A DNA stretch of 13,116 nt from CAUVKI01 sp963552605. Its GTDB lineage: Bacteria; Bacillota; Clostridia; Tissierellales; Peptoniphilaceae. A program made the position numbers and the translations under genes. The notes below the pieces were generated by a model, which had not been told where the DNA came from, did no database searches, and saw only the letters and a program-made list of their open reading frames with translations. Shown one piece after another: positions 1 through 7,845 of this stretch (within the stretch, counting starts at the first letter, position 1; every line of letters starts with the position of its first letter). The DNA lies in assembly GCA_963552605.1 (NCBI GenBank), contig CAUVKI010000048.1:1-13116 (forward strand). The letters are read 5' to 3'.

Positions 1-148
1 AATTTTTTGCCTGTTCTTCAAGTGTGTTAAATTCCAAGTATTTTGTTATCTCGCTCGGGAGATAATTTAAAATAAAGCTTTTAACCAATACTTCAATTGA
101 GAATACCTGCTTGAAGAATTTGTCATGCCATGCGGCTTGTTTATCCAT
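1..148 (-). CDS. Rpn-family recombination-promoting nuclease / putative transposase (PD-(D/E)XK), N-terminal part, runs off the window
   Basis: The gene is read on the minus strand from an ATG at 148-146 and is still open at the window edge, so only about 49 residues are seen. The visible protein has the N-terminal signature of the Rpn/YhgA-like (transposase_31) family: an HDKFFKQVFS block followed by a helix and NYLPSEITKYLEF, matching the family pattern of a 'H/D-x-x-F-K-x-x-F' start and a 'LP-x-x-I' turn. Family members are PD-(D/E)XK endonucleases, some of which stimulate RecA-independent recombination; the catalytic residues would lie beyond the edge. The start is supported by AGGAG at 157-161, eight bases upstream, and by a TATAAT at 179-184. 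Family assignment rests on a short stretch, so it is likely but not certain. Whether the gene is intact cannot be judged. Confidence 0.7.
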   Translation of the reverse strand, partial: MDKQAAWHDKFFKQVFSIEVLVKSFILNYLPSEITKYLEFNTLEEQAKN

Positions 149-178
149 AGCATCATCTCCTCTCGGTTTTACGACGAC

Positions 179-184
179 ATTATA
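179..184 (-). promoter_or_regulatory. -10 box for the Rpn-like gene
   Basis: A perfect TATAAT is read on the minus strand, about 30 bases upstream of the ATG at 148. It would start transcription near 172, just ahead of the ribosome binding site. No good -35 is visible at 17 bases (TATTTA), so the promoter may be weak or activator-dependent. Confidence 0.4.
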
Positions 185-220
185 TCGCATTTTATCTCTT
201 TTAAATAGAACATAATGAGA

Positions 221-253
221 AAAACAAAAAAACCGACGAGCAATTCGCCGGTT
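221..253 (-). terminator. Rho-independent terminator of the MFS gene
   Basis: On the minus strand a stem AACCGGCG / CGTCGGTT (one mismatch, 7-base loop, bases 231-253) is followed directly by a T-rich tract (221-230). It lies about 50 bases after the stop codon of the MFS gene at 307 and separates it from the Rpn-like gene transcribed in the same direction. Confidence 0.85.
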
Positions 254-306
254 CTTAAACTCATTGAGAAGCTGAGGACTCTTCTCACACTTTTATATTT
301 TCCAAT

Positions 307-1533
307 CTAATCCTCCATGAACTGTCCCTTGCTTATGAGAATATAAAATATCACGACAAAAACGATTCCTGCACCCGATATTCCCATTCCGATTAAATCG
401 GATGCGGAGAGTATGCTTCCGAATATAATATTTCCAAGCGGCATAAGCAGTATCGCTATCGTAAAGATAACCGAATAGACTCTTCCTATGTATTCGGAGT
501 CGGTTTTCTTCTGAACAATGCTGAAAAATTGAATGTTAAACAAGGTCAAAAATCCTCCCATAAGAAAATAGGGAATGAGTTTAAAGTATATGCCGATGTA
601 AGGTTCTACGATGGGAATTATTAAGATGCTCACTCCCACCATAAACAAGCTCAAAACCATTCTTACGTGACTTGTGAGCTTAAACTTGTCGGAAAATTTT
701 GTGTTGATGATTGAAAAGATGATTGCACCCGCTGAGTTGGCAATCAGCGCAAGTCCAAAAAAATTATCTACTTCTCCTGTGTAGTGCTCGGTGAGATACG
801 GCAAAAGTATATTATATGCGCTTAGAAAAAAATTCACGCCCGCTGAAACCAGCAAAAGATTGAGAATGATTTTGTTCTTTGAGATGTAGACTATGCCCTC
901 TTTGATTTGAATAAATGTATTCGCCTTGTCTCTGATTTTTTCTTCGGGCTTTTGCTCCTTACACTGAATACTTTTAGAGACAAAAGCAGAGAAGAAAAAA
1001 GTTATCGCATTGAAAGCGTAGGCGAAATAAATCCCAAAAAATTTCCAGATGAATAATCCCACAACAGGTGCTACAACGCTGATAAGCTCACTGCAGGTTG
1101 TAGCAATTGAAATATGTTTTTCAACATAGGATTCTGAGATAGAGTCTTTGACAATGGCATTGTAGAGAGGGGAATTATATGCGTGTAAAATTGCAAGCAG
1201 AATATTTCCTGCCACCAAGGCAAAATATACCAGCTCGGAATTTAAAAAGAGCATTCCCAAAAGACATACCAACCCGCTGAAGAAGTCGGTGTATATCAGC
1301 ATCTTTTTTCTCTCGTTATTATCTGCAAATGCTCCTGCAAACAAGTTGAATACTATCCCCACAATTTGCTCCGCAGATTGATATACTCCCAAGAAAAATG
1401 GAGTTGTGGGAAAAAGTTTGGATATGATCATCTGATTTGCATAGTCGAAAACAGAATTGCCAAGTCCTGAAGTAATTTTTGAAATGATAATCTTGGCGGA
1501 ATTGCTTTTGTTTAATCTTTCATCAGTCTGCAT
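307..1533 (-). CDS. MFS transporter, macrolide-efflux/MFS_3-like exporter
   Basis: A 408-residue polytopic membrane protein made almost entirely of hydrophobic segments, the usual length and shape for a 12-TM major facilitator. The short cytoplasmic N-terminus leads to TM1 (GLGNSVFDYA, about residue 23). The loop 2-3 motif A is present as GAFADNNERKK (residues 67-77), with the expected Gly, Asp, Arg and Lys. A hydrophilic Lys/Glu-rich central loop (about residues 190-215) separates the two halves. The overall pattern resembles the MefA/EntS-like MFS_3 group, proton-driven drug or small-molecule exporters; the actual substrate cannot be read from the sequence. The start ATG is preceded by AGGAG at 1541-1545. 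The gene stands alone, with its own promoter and terminator, divergent from the pyridoxal kinase. No neighbour suggests a substrate. Confidence 0.85.
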   Translation of the reverse strand: MQTDERLNKSNSAKIIISKITSGLGNSVFDYANQMIISKLFPTTPFFLGVYQSAEQIVGIVFNLFAGAFADNNERKKMLIYTDFFSGLVCLLGMLFLNSELVYFALVAGNILLAILHAYNSPLYNAIVKDSISESYVEKHISIATTCSELISVVAPVVGLFIWKFFGIYFAYAFNAITFFFSAFVSKSIQCKEQKPEEKIRDKANTFIQIKEGIVYISKNKIILNLLLVSAGVNFFLSAYNILLPYLTEHYTGEVDNFFGLALIANSAGAIIFSIINTKFSDKFKLTSHVRMVLSLFMVGVSILIIPIVEPYIGIYFKLIPYFLMGGFLTLFNIQFFSIVQKKTDSEYIGRVYSVIFTIAILLMPLGNIIFGSILSASDLIGMGISGAGIVFVVIFYILISKGQFMED

Positions 1534-1563
1534 AATTCGTCTCCTGTTCTTTTCTCCAGTGGA

Positions 1564-1592
1564 ATACTAACATATAACTTGGATTATATCAA
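1564..1592 (-). promoter_or_regulatory. Promoter of the MFS gene
   Basis: On the minus strand TTGATA (1587-1592) and TAGTAT (1564-1569) are separated by exactly 17 bases, and TGT directly precedes the -10 (extended -10, TGn). Transcription would start about 20 bases before the ribosome binding site. The same -10 hexamer and extension occur in the promoter of the BlaI-like gene. Confidence 0.55.
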
Positions 1593-1682
1593 CCTGATTT
1601 TAGCAGACGATTTGATTGCGGAAAATCTTTTTTTCAAATACATATAGCACGAGGTTGTTTTTGTTTCGGGATTTGGTTTGAC

Positions 1683-1711
1683 TTGATTATTATTACCCTG
1701 AGTCCTATAAT
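1683..1711 (+). promoter_or_regulatory. Promoter of the pyridoxal kinase gene
   Basis: TTGATT (1683-1688), a 17-base spacer, and a perfect TATAAT (1706-1711). The predicted start of transcription, near 1718, lies ahead of the purine-rich ribosome binding site. This leaves the ATG at 1730 only about 12 bases from the RNA end and without a binding site, which favours the ATG at 1751 as the real start. Confidence 0.6.
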
Positions 1712-1733
1712 AATTTTAGTCGTTATAATATGA

Positions 1734-1742
1734 AAGGAAAGG
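1734..1742 (+). promoter_or_regulatory. Ribosome binding site deciding the kinase start
   Basis: AAGGAAAGG lies eight bases before the ATG at 1751. The in-frame ATG at 1730 overlaps a TATAAT-like run and has no Shine-Dalgarno sequence, so it is rejected as the start. Confidence 0.6.
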
Positions 1743-1750
1743 AAAAAAAT

Positions 1751-2578
1751 ATGTCTAAAAAACTTATACTAATAACCGACCTTGCGGGGTATGGAAAGGT
1801 TTCAATGTCCGCACAAATGCCCATACTATCAAAAATGGGATTTGATCTTTACAATCTTCCCACCGCACTCGTCTCAAACACATTGGATTATGGCAAATTT
1901 GAAATTCTCACCACCACCGATTATATGGAAAAAGCCTTTGAGGTTTGGAGGGAATTGGATTTTCGATTTGACGCCGCCGCAATAGGTTTCTTGGGAGATA
2001 CGAAACAAATTCCGATTATCGGAGAATTTTTATCCCACAACCGAGAAAAAAATCCGAACTTTGTAGCTTCTCTTGACCCGATAATGGCGGACAACGGAAA
2101 TCTTTATAACGGGATTTCCGAAAGCACAATAGAGGGTATGAGGGAGTTATGCAAACTTTCCGATTACATAACTCCTAACTGGACGGAGGCGTGTCTTATT
2201 GCAGGCGAAAAATATTCCGAGAGAACTTCCAAAGAAAAAGCTTCGGAGGTCGCCTCAAAACTTAAGGACAGGTTTGGTACCGATGTGATAATAACGGGCG
2301 TGCCGCTTGATGAGAATAATACTATCGCCGTGCTTTCAAAGAGCGGAATAGAGTGGGTGGATTATTCTGAAGTCGGAGGTTTTATGACGGGCACCGGAGA
2401 TATTTTCTCGGCAATTGCTATGGGAAATATTCTTCTTGGAAATTCTCTAAAAGCTTCCGCCAAAAAAGCCGCAGAGATAATTCGTATGCTTTTGGAGCTT
2501 TCAATCGGTCATAGAGATAAGTTTTTAGGAATACAAATAGAGCAATACATTCATAAAATTGATTTTTCGGCAAATTGA
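1751..2578 (+). CDS. pdxK: Pyridoxal/pyridoxamine kinase (PfkB-like, Phos_pyr_kin)
   Basis: 275 residues from the preferred ATG at 1751 (seven residues shorter than from the ATG at 1730). The protein phosphorylates the 5'-hydroxyl of pyridoxal, pyridoxamine or pyridoxine with ATP, the salvage route to PLP. The family start is clear: ITDLAGYGKVS (residues 8-18), which fits the 'HDLSGYGK-S' substrate-binding loop, followed by PILSKMG. Further marks are GFLGD (79-83), the LDPIMADNG block (109-117), TPNWTEA (141-147, ATP/Mg side) and the catalytic GTGD at 214-217, with Asp217 as the expected base. Length and motif order match complete family members, so it should be active. It is a single-gene unit with its own promoter. 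The symbol is by family; pdxY would be equally defensible. Confidence 0.88.
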   Translation: MSKKLILITDLAGYGKVSMSAQMPILSKMGFDLYNLPTALVSNTLDYGKFEILTTTDYMEKAFEVWRELDFRFDAAAIGFLGDTKQIPIIGEFLSHNREKNPNFVASLDPIMADNGNLYNGISESTIEGMRELCKLSDYITPNWTEACLIAGEKYSERTSKEKASEVASKLKDRFGTDVIITGVPLDENNTIAVLSKSGIEWVDYSEVGGFMTGTGDIFSAIAMGNILLGNSLKASAKKAAEIIRMLLELSIGHRDKFLGIQIEQYIHKIDFSAN

Positions 2579-2601
2579 CATATGTTCCCTGAATTGTTTG
2601 A

Positions 2602-2628
2602 CACTCATAACATATTGATTGATGAGTG
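2602..2628. repeat. 7-bp perfect inverted repeat upstream of the nifJ promoter
   Basis: CACTCAT (2602-2608) and ATGAGTG (2622-2628) are exact reverse complements separated by 13 bases. There is no proper T-run after the second arm on the plus strand, so a terminator for the kinase gene is only weakly supported. It could instead be an operator or a chance repeat. Confidence 0.35.
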
Positions 2629-2678
2629 ATTAAAAATTTACTTGCACTTAAAATAGTTTTTCTTTTTAAGGCTCATTC

Positions 2679-2707
2679 TTGACAGTTTTTTTTTTAGGTG
2701 ATAAACT
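2679..2707 (+). promoter_or_regulatory. nifJ promoter, extended -10, embedded in an inverted repeat
   Basis: Perfect -35 TTGACA (2679-2684), a 17-base T-rich spacer, and -10 TAAACT (2702-2707) with TGA directly before it (extended -10). The exact inverted repeat ACAGTTT (2682-2688) / AAACTGT (2703-2709) overlaps both promoter elements, with arm centres about 21 bases (two helical turns) apart. This is a plausible repressor operator, but the regulator is not identified. Confidence 0.65.
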
Positions 2708-2758
2708 GTTTTTGCGATTGTAGGAAGATGTTTTCTATAGAGTAAGGAGGGGATTTGT

Positions 2759-5700
2759 ATGGCAAAGCATATGAAGACGATGGACGGAAATACTGCGGCG
2801 GCATATACGGCATATGCCTTTACCGATGTTGCCTGTATTTATCCGATAACTCCCTCGTCTCCGATGGCGGAGCTCGTGGATCAGTGGTCATCTCACGGGC
2901 AAAAAAATGTTTTCGGTCAGGAAGTTTTGGTAAAGGAGTTGCAAGCCGAGTCGGGAGCGGCGGGAGCTGTTCACGGTTCTCTTTCGGCAGGTGCACTGAC
3001 GAGCACTTTCACGGCTTCTCAGGGGCTTCTTTTGATGATTCCGAATATGTATAAGATTGCGGGGGAGCTTTTGCCTGGAGTGTTTCACGTGGCGGCAAGA
3101 GCGCTTGCGGCAAGTTCTCTTAGTATTTTCGGAGATCATCAGGACGTAATGGCGGCAAGAGCAACGGGCTTTGCACTTTTGGCATCGGCTTCGGTTCAGG
3201 AAGCAATGGATATTGCGGCGGTGGCTCATCTTTCAGCTATAAAGGGTAAAGTGCCTTTTGTGCATTTCTTTGACGGCTTTCGCACAAGCCACGAGGTGCA
3301 AAAGATTGAGGTGCTGGATTATGACGATTTGGCAAAACTTGTGGATTATGAGGCCGTTCAAAAATTCAGAGATTCCGCAATGAGTCCTGATCACCCTTTC
3401 ACAAAGGGCACGGCTCAAAACCCCGATATCTATATGCAGACCTCGACCATTTCAAACAAGTATTATGACGCACTTCCCGAAATTGTCGTGGAATATATGA
3501 ATGAAATAAACCGTCTGACCGGCAGAGATTACAAACCTTTCAATTATTACGGAGCCCCCGACGCTACGGATGTTTTGGTGGCTATGGGTTCATCAACCGA
3601 AACTATCAAGGAAACGATTGATTATCTGATTGAAAAAGAGGGAAGAAAGATTGGGCTTGTAAATGTGCATTTGTATCGCCCCTTTGTTAAGCAATACTTT
3701 TTCGATGTGCTTCCAAAGACCGTGAAGAAAATCACCGTAATGGATCGCACAATTGAGAAAGGTGCGGTGGCTGATCCTCTCCATCTTGATGTGTCGCAGG
3801 TGTTCTTTGACAGAGATGATAAGCCTGTGGTGCTCGGAGTCAGGTACGGTCTGGGTTCAAAAGATGTAACCCCCGCTCAAATCAAAGCCGTATTTGATAA
3901 TATGGCATCTCCTTCCCCGAGATTTAGAAGTGTTATAGGAATAAATGATGACCTGACCCACACTTCGCTTGAAGTAGGTGAGGATATTGTGACGGTTTCC
4001 GACGGAACGGTAAGATGTAAGTTCTGGGGATACGGCTCGGACGGAACGGTCGGTGCGAATAAGCAGGCGATAAAGATAATTGGTGACGGAACGGATATGT
4101 ACGCTCAAGGGTATTTCTCCTATGACTCCAAAAAATCCGGAGGAATTACCATTTCTCACTTGAGATTTGGTCCAAATCCTATCAGATCGACCTATTTGAT
4201 TACAAAACCCGATTTCGTTTCCTGTTCAAGACAAGCCTATGTAAATCAGTACGATCTTCTGAAGGGCTTGAGGAAGGGCGGAACTTTCCTGCTTAATACA
4301 ATCTGGGAAGGAGAGGAGCTTGAAGAAAATCTTCCGGCAAGTCTGAAGAGATATATTGCAGAGAATGAAATCAATTTCTATACCATAAACGCAACCAAGC
4401 TTGCCGGAGAAATCGGATTGGGAGAGAGAACCAATATGATAAACCAAGCCGCTTTTTTCAAGCTCACGAACATTATTCCCATTGAAACTGCAGTTAAAGC
4501 TCTAAAGGACTCCATTAAAAAGCAATATGGGGCAAAGGGAGACGCAATCGTCGAGATGAACTATAAGGCAGTTGACTGCGGTACGGATAATATAGTAAAA
4601 ATTGATGTGCCCTCGTCTTGGAAAGACGCAGTTGATGAAGTCAAAAAGGAAAAGGAAGTTCCCGACTTCATAAAGAACATTCTTCGCCCGATGAACGCAC
4701 AGGAGGGAGATGATTTGCCCGTAAGCGCATTTGAGGGGATAGAGGACGGAAGATTTCCCAACGGCACAAGCAGATACGAAAAGAGGGGCATAGCGGTAAA
4801 CGTTCCCCTGTGGATTCCTGAAAACTGTATTCAGTGCAATCAATGTTCTTTGGTATGTCCTCACGCCGTAATTCGTCCGCAGCTCTTGGATAAGGATGAG
4901 GCTTTAAATAAACCCTCCGAATTTGAAACCGTAAAGGCGGCGGGCAAAGGTTTTGAAGATTATGAATTCCGTATGCAGATAAGTCCTATGGACTGCACCG
5001 GCTGTGCAAACTGTGCAAATATATGCCCCGCAAAGAACAAGGCTTTAAAAATGGTTCCCCTTAAAGAATTGCAGGATAAAGAAAGCGAAAATTGGGATTT
5101 TGCAATGACTGTTAAACCCAAGACAGATGTTGCGGATAAATTTACGGTTAAAGGTTCTCAATTCCAAGAACCGGCTCTGGAATTTTCGGGGGCTTGTGCA
5201 GGGTGCGGAGAAACTGCTTACGTAAAGCTTGTCACTCAATTATTCGGAGATAGAATGATGATTGCCAATGCGACGGGCTGTTCGTCAATTTGGGGAGCGT
5301 CAACTCCGTCAATGCCCTATTGTATAAAGTCAAACGGCAGAGGTCCGGCTTGGGCAAACTCGCTCTTTGAAGATAATGCGGAGTACGGCTACGGTATGGC
5401 TACGGCGGATATGCAGATGAAATCCAAGATAGAGCTTTTGATGAAGGAGTATATTGAACTTGGGAGTAATTCCGAAACAAAAGAACTCTTCAAGTCGTGG
5501 ATCGAAAATCAAAAGGACTCGGAAAAAACTTCCGAGCTCTATGACAGAATACTTCCCAAGCTTGGAAGCGGTGAAGTCGGTCATGCAGGGGAGATTTTAA
5601 AGTCGATAGAAGGTTATAAATCGTATCTTATCAAGCGTTCACAATGGATTATAGGTGGAGACGGCTGGGGTTATGACATAGGCTTCGGAGGTCTTGACCA

Positions 5701-6283
5701 CGTCCTTGCGAGTGGAGATGATATAAACATTCTTCTTCTTGACACGGAGGTTTACTCAAACACCGGAGGTCAATCCTCAAAATCAACCCCGACTGCGGCG
5801 GTCGCAAAATTTGCAGCTTCCGGAAAGAGAGTCACCAAGAAAAACTTGGGGCTTATGATGACCTCTTACGGATATGTGTATGTGGCGCAGGTTGCTCTCG
5901 GAGCAAATATGAACCAAACCATAAAAGCGATAAGAGAAGCTGAAAGCTATAACGGTCCGTCGATAGTCATATGCTACGCTCCCTGCATTAACCACGGATT
6001 AAGGGTGGGTATGAGCCACTCAGTTGAGCAGGAAAAATTTGCCGTAGAAACAGGTTACTGGCATTTATTCAGGTTTGATCCCCGATTGAAAGAACAGGGG
6101 AAAAATCCCTTTATACTGGATTCAAAAGCTCCCACCAAACCTTTCCAAGATTTCTTAAAATCGGAAGTGAGGTATACTTCCCTCGCACTTACTTTCCCCG
6201 AAGTGGCGAAGGAATTGTTTGAGGAGGCGGAGAAGGACTCAAAGAGTCGCTACGAAGCATATTTAAGTATGGCAAATCAATAA
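2759..6283 (+). CDS. nifJ: Pyruvate:ferredoxin (flavodoxin) oxidoreductase, single-chain
   Basis: 1174 residues, the full length of the homodimeric single-chain enzyme. It converts pyruvate and CoA to acetyl-CoA and CO2 and reduces ferredoxin or flavodoxin, the central pyruvate reaction of anaerobes, in the cytoplasm. Residues known from the Desulfovibrio africanus enzyme appear at the same places: Thr31 (YPITPSSP), Glu64 (LQAESGAAG) and Arg114 (FHVAARA). The inserted ferredoxin domain carries two [4Fe-4S] motifs, C690-x2-C-x2-C-x3-CP and C746-x2-C-x2-C-x3-CP. The proximal cluster ligands are C813, C816, C841 and C1072. The TPP/Mg motif runs from GDGW (967-970) to NTGGQ (1001-1005). The start is fixed by a consensus AAGGAGG at 2744-2750, eight bases upstream. 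It is monocistronic, between its own promoter and a strong terminator. No key residue is missing. Confidence 0.98.
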   Translation: MAKHMKTMDGNTAAAYTAYAFTDVACIYPITPSSPMAELVDQWSSHGQKNVFGQEVLVKELQAESGAAGAVHGSLSAGALTSTFTASQGLLLMIPNMYKIAGELLPGVFHVAARALAASSLSIFGDHQDVMAARATGFALLASASVQEAMDIAAVAHLSAIKGKVPFVHFFDGFRTSHEVQKIEVLDYDDLAKLVDYEAVQKFRDSAMSPDHPFTKGTAQNPDIYMQTSTISNKYYDALPEIVVEYMNEINRLTGRDYKPFNYYGAPDATDVLVAMGSSTETIKETIDYLIEKEGRKIGLVNVHLYRPFVKQYFFDVLPKTVKKITVMDRTIEKGAVADPLHLDVSQVFFDRDDKPVVLGVRYGLGSKDVTPAQIKAVFDNMASPSPRFRSVIGINDDLTHTSLEVGEDIVTVSDGTVRCKFWGYGSDGTVGANKQAIKIIGDGTDMYAQGYFSYDSKKSGGITISHLRFGPNPIRSTYLITKPDFVSCSRQAYVNQYDLLKGLRKGGTFLLNTIWEGEELEENLPASLKRYIAENEINFYTINATKLAGEIGLGERTNMINQAAFFKLTNIIPIETAVKALKDSIKKQYGAKGDAIVEMNYKAVDCGTDNIVKIDVPSSWKDAVDEVKKEKEVPDFIKNILRPMNAQEGDDLPVSAFEGIEDGRFPNGTSRYEKRGIAVNVPLWIPENCIQCNQCSLVCPHAVIRPQLLDKDEALNKPSEFETVKAAGKGFEDYEFRMQISPMDCTGCANCANICPAKNKALKMVPLKELQDKESENWDFAMTVKPKTDVADKFTVKGSQFQEPALEFSGACAGCGETAYVKLVTQLFGDRMMIANATGCSSIWGASTPSMPYCIKSNGRGPAWANSLFEDNAEYGYGMATADMQMKSKIELLMKEYIELGSNSETKELFKSWIENQKDSEKTSELYDRILPKLGSGEVGHAGEILKSIEGYKSYLIKRSQWIIGGDGWGYDIGFGGLDHVLASGDDINILLLDTEVYSNTGGQSSKSTPTAAVAKFAASGKRVTKKNLGLMMTSYGYVYVAQVALGANMNQTIKAIREAESYNGPSIVICYAPCINHGLRVGMSHSVEQEKFAVETGYWHLFRFDPRLKEQGKNPFILDSKAPTKPFQDFLKSEVRYTSLALTFPEVAKELFEEAEKDSKSRYEAYLSMANQ

Positions 6284-6319
6284 AAAAATGCAGCTTGGAT
6301 TTCCGAGCTGCATTTTTTT
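6282..6319. terminator. Bidirectional terminator between nifJ and the M56 peptidase gene
   Basis: A perfect 14-bp inverted repeat, seven A plus TGCAGCT (6282-6295) and AGCTGCA plus seven T (6306-6319), with a 10-base loop. The A-run on one side and the T-run on the other make it work for the convergent genes on both strands. It starts within the nifJ stop codon and ends 7 bases before the stop of the minus-strand gene at 6326. Confidence 0.92.
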
Positions 6320-6325
6320 ATTGAT

Positions 6326-7834
6326 TTATTCAGAATAGGCCGTGATGATTTCATCAAAATCTTTTTGTGTCATATTTCCAAGCTTAAGCTGCTCTTCGCA
6401 AAACGGCTTTACGGCTTTTAGCATTTCCTCTGCGGCGCTGAAAGGACCGAAGTCTTTTGTTGCTCCGTCCTTAAGCTTCACCGAGAGGGATAACGCTCTC
6501 TCACTCATTCCCTTTTGCATATCTAAAGGATTCATCACCATCATTTCATCGGGGTGTCCTTCTATAGATTTTGACACCTTTAATCCGTTTTTAATATCCC
6601 TCAAAGTTTCTTCGTATAACGCAATGGTTTCGTCTATTATTTCCTGCGTCCAAGTGAATTTTCCTCTTGAAAGATTTTCCGACTGCTCTCCGAGCATATC
6701 CTGAAGCTGCACCTTCTCCTTTTCGAGCCAGTCCTTATACTCATTATAAGTCCACCATTCAACTTTATCACAAAGCTCCTTGGCAAGGGTTTCAAATTCA
6801 CCATCACCGTAATAAGAAGCCACTACATCTTCTGAGTATTCACCTGAACCCAAAATCTGATCAAGTTTATCTCCTGAAAAATTTACAGCGTTTGTGGCGA
6901 ATGTCGTCGTAACCGCACCTATAATCACGCCCGCCATAATCAACGAAAACATCGTAATCTTTTCGGTTTTCATAATTGCACCTATCCTTTCCTCAACAGC
7001 ATTCTTGCTGAAACTGTTACAAAGAGGCAAAAACTTCGCCTTCTTAACTTCCATATCTATAAGCGTCCTCGCATAAGCCGACTTCTCTTTCTCCCCAAAT
7101 ATCCTTACAACCGTTTCATCACACGCAAGCTCAATATCCCTGTTCAAAACCAAAAACATAATCCACACCATAGGATTGAACCAATGAATACTTAATCCGA
7201 ACATCATCAAAGCCTTAGTGAGAATATCAAAGCGTCTTATATGCACATACTCGTGAGTTAAAATATAATTCAAAGCTCTTATATCATCAAAATCAAATCC
7301 GCTCGGCAAAAGTATAACAGGTTTAAACAAGCCGTAGCTCAGAGGAGCTGCGATATTATCCGAACTGCGTATTGATAAACCTCTCCTTAGAAAATGCTTC
7401 TCTTTCCATTCTCTGATAAAAGAGTTTTCCACCTCAAAAGAATTGCCAAATTTTCTAAGTCCTCTCAAATATGCAATCAGAAAAAATCCGCTGATTAGCA
7501 AAAAACCCATTGCCCAAATCACTTTCCAAGGAGATACAAAAATATTCGGTTCGGGAAAAGTTTCTTCACTCATATCACCATAGTCTTCCCGTGCTTCTTC
7601 AAATGAAGAACTCTCATTTACATACAAGGGTTCTTCCATACGAATATTTCCAGGTAACAATGAATAGACACTTAAAGCTGACGGCACTGAAACGGGAATA
7701 AGAAGTCTAAAAAGCACCACCGCCCATAAAAGCAAAAATGTTTTTTTGGGAAGCTTGTGCATCAACAAAAATCTGAGAATTAAAATCACCAAAATCAATA
7801 CCGTACCCTGAAAGCTCATCTGCAAAAAACTCAT
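6326..7834 (-). CDS. M56-family (BlaR1/MecR1-like) membrane metallopeptidase with a non-PBP C-terminal domain
   Basis: 502 residues from the preferred ATG at 7834. Numbered from that Met, hydrophobic segments lie at about residues 9-25, 33-50 and 103-122. The zinc-protease site is HEYVH at 194-198, and ELACDE at 235-240 supplies the third ligand. A fourth membrane segment is at about 292-314, the BlaR1 layout. In this family an outside signal triggers cleavage that leads to removal of the partner repressor. Unlike BlaR1, the roughly 185 residues after the last membrane segment show no penicillin-binding SxxK/KTG domain. They are acidic and helical, with a WTYNEYKDWLEKEK block. A GTG 24 bases further upstream is possible but has no binding site. 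The gene follows the BlaI-like gene after 10 bases, so translation is probably coupled. The signal is unknown; cell-wall or antibiotic stress is an inference. Confidence 0.85.
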   Translation of the reverse strand: MSFLQMSFQGTVLILVILILRFLLMHKLPKKTFLLLWAVVLFRLLIPVSVPSALSVYSLLPGNIRMEEPLYVNESSSFEEAREDYGDMSEETFPEPNIFVSPWKVIWAMGFLLISGFFLIAYLRGLRKFGNSFEVENSFIREWKEKHFLRRGLSIRSSDNIAAPLSYGLFKPVILLPSGFDFDDIRALNYILTHEYVHIRRFDILTKALMMFGLSIHWFNPMVWIMFLVLNRDIELACDETVVRIFGEKEKSAYARTLIDMEVKKAKFLPLCNSFSKNAVEERIGAIMKTEKITMFSLIMAGVIIGAVTTTFATNAVNFSGDKLDQILGSGEYSEDVVASYYGDGEFETLAKELCDKVEWWTYNEYKDWLEKEKVQLQDMLGEQSENLSRGKFTWTQEIIDETIALYEETLRDIKNGLKVSKSIEGHPDEMMVMNPLDMQKGMSERALSLSVKLKDGATKDFGPFSAAEEMLKAVKPFCEEQLKLGNMTQKDFDEIITAYSE

Positions 7835-7839
7835 TCCGC

Positions 7840-7845
7840 TCACCT
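7840..7845 (-). promoter_or_regulatory. Ribosome binding site deciding the M56 peptidase start
   Basis: AGGTGA on the minus strand lies five bases before the ATG at 7834, and its first base falls in the TGA stop codon of the upstream repressor gene. This supports the ATG at 7834 rather than the in-frame GTG at 7858, and suggests coupled translation. Confidence 0.6.

Noticed and set aside
1730..1750. ATG at 1730 as the start of the pyridoxal kinase
   Set aside because: It has no ribosome binding site, overlaps a TATAAT-like run close to the predicted RNA start, and the seven extra residues are not part of the family start.
2598..2626. Second nifJ promoter starting with TTGACA at 2598
   Set aside because: No acceptable -10 lies 16-18 bases downstream, whereas the promoter at 2679-2707 is strong.
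2755..6283. Many other open frames on both strands across nifJ
   Set aside because: They lie inside a certain 1174-residue gene, lack start signals, and their translations have the unbalanced composition of shadow frames.
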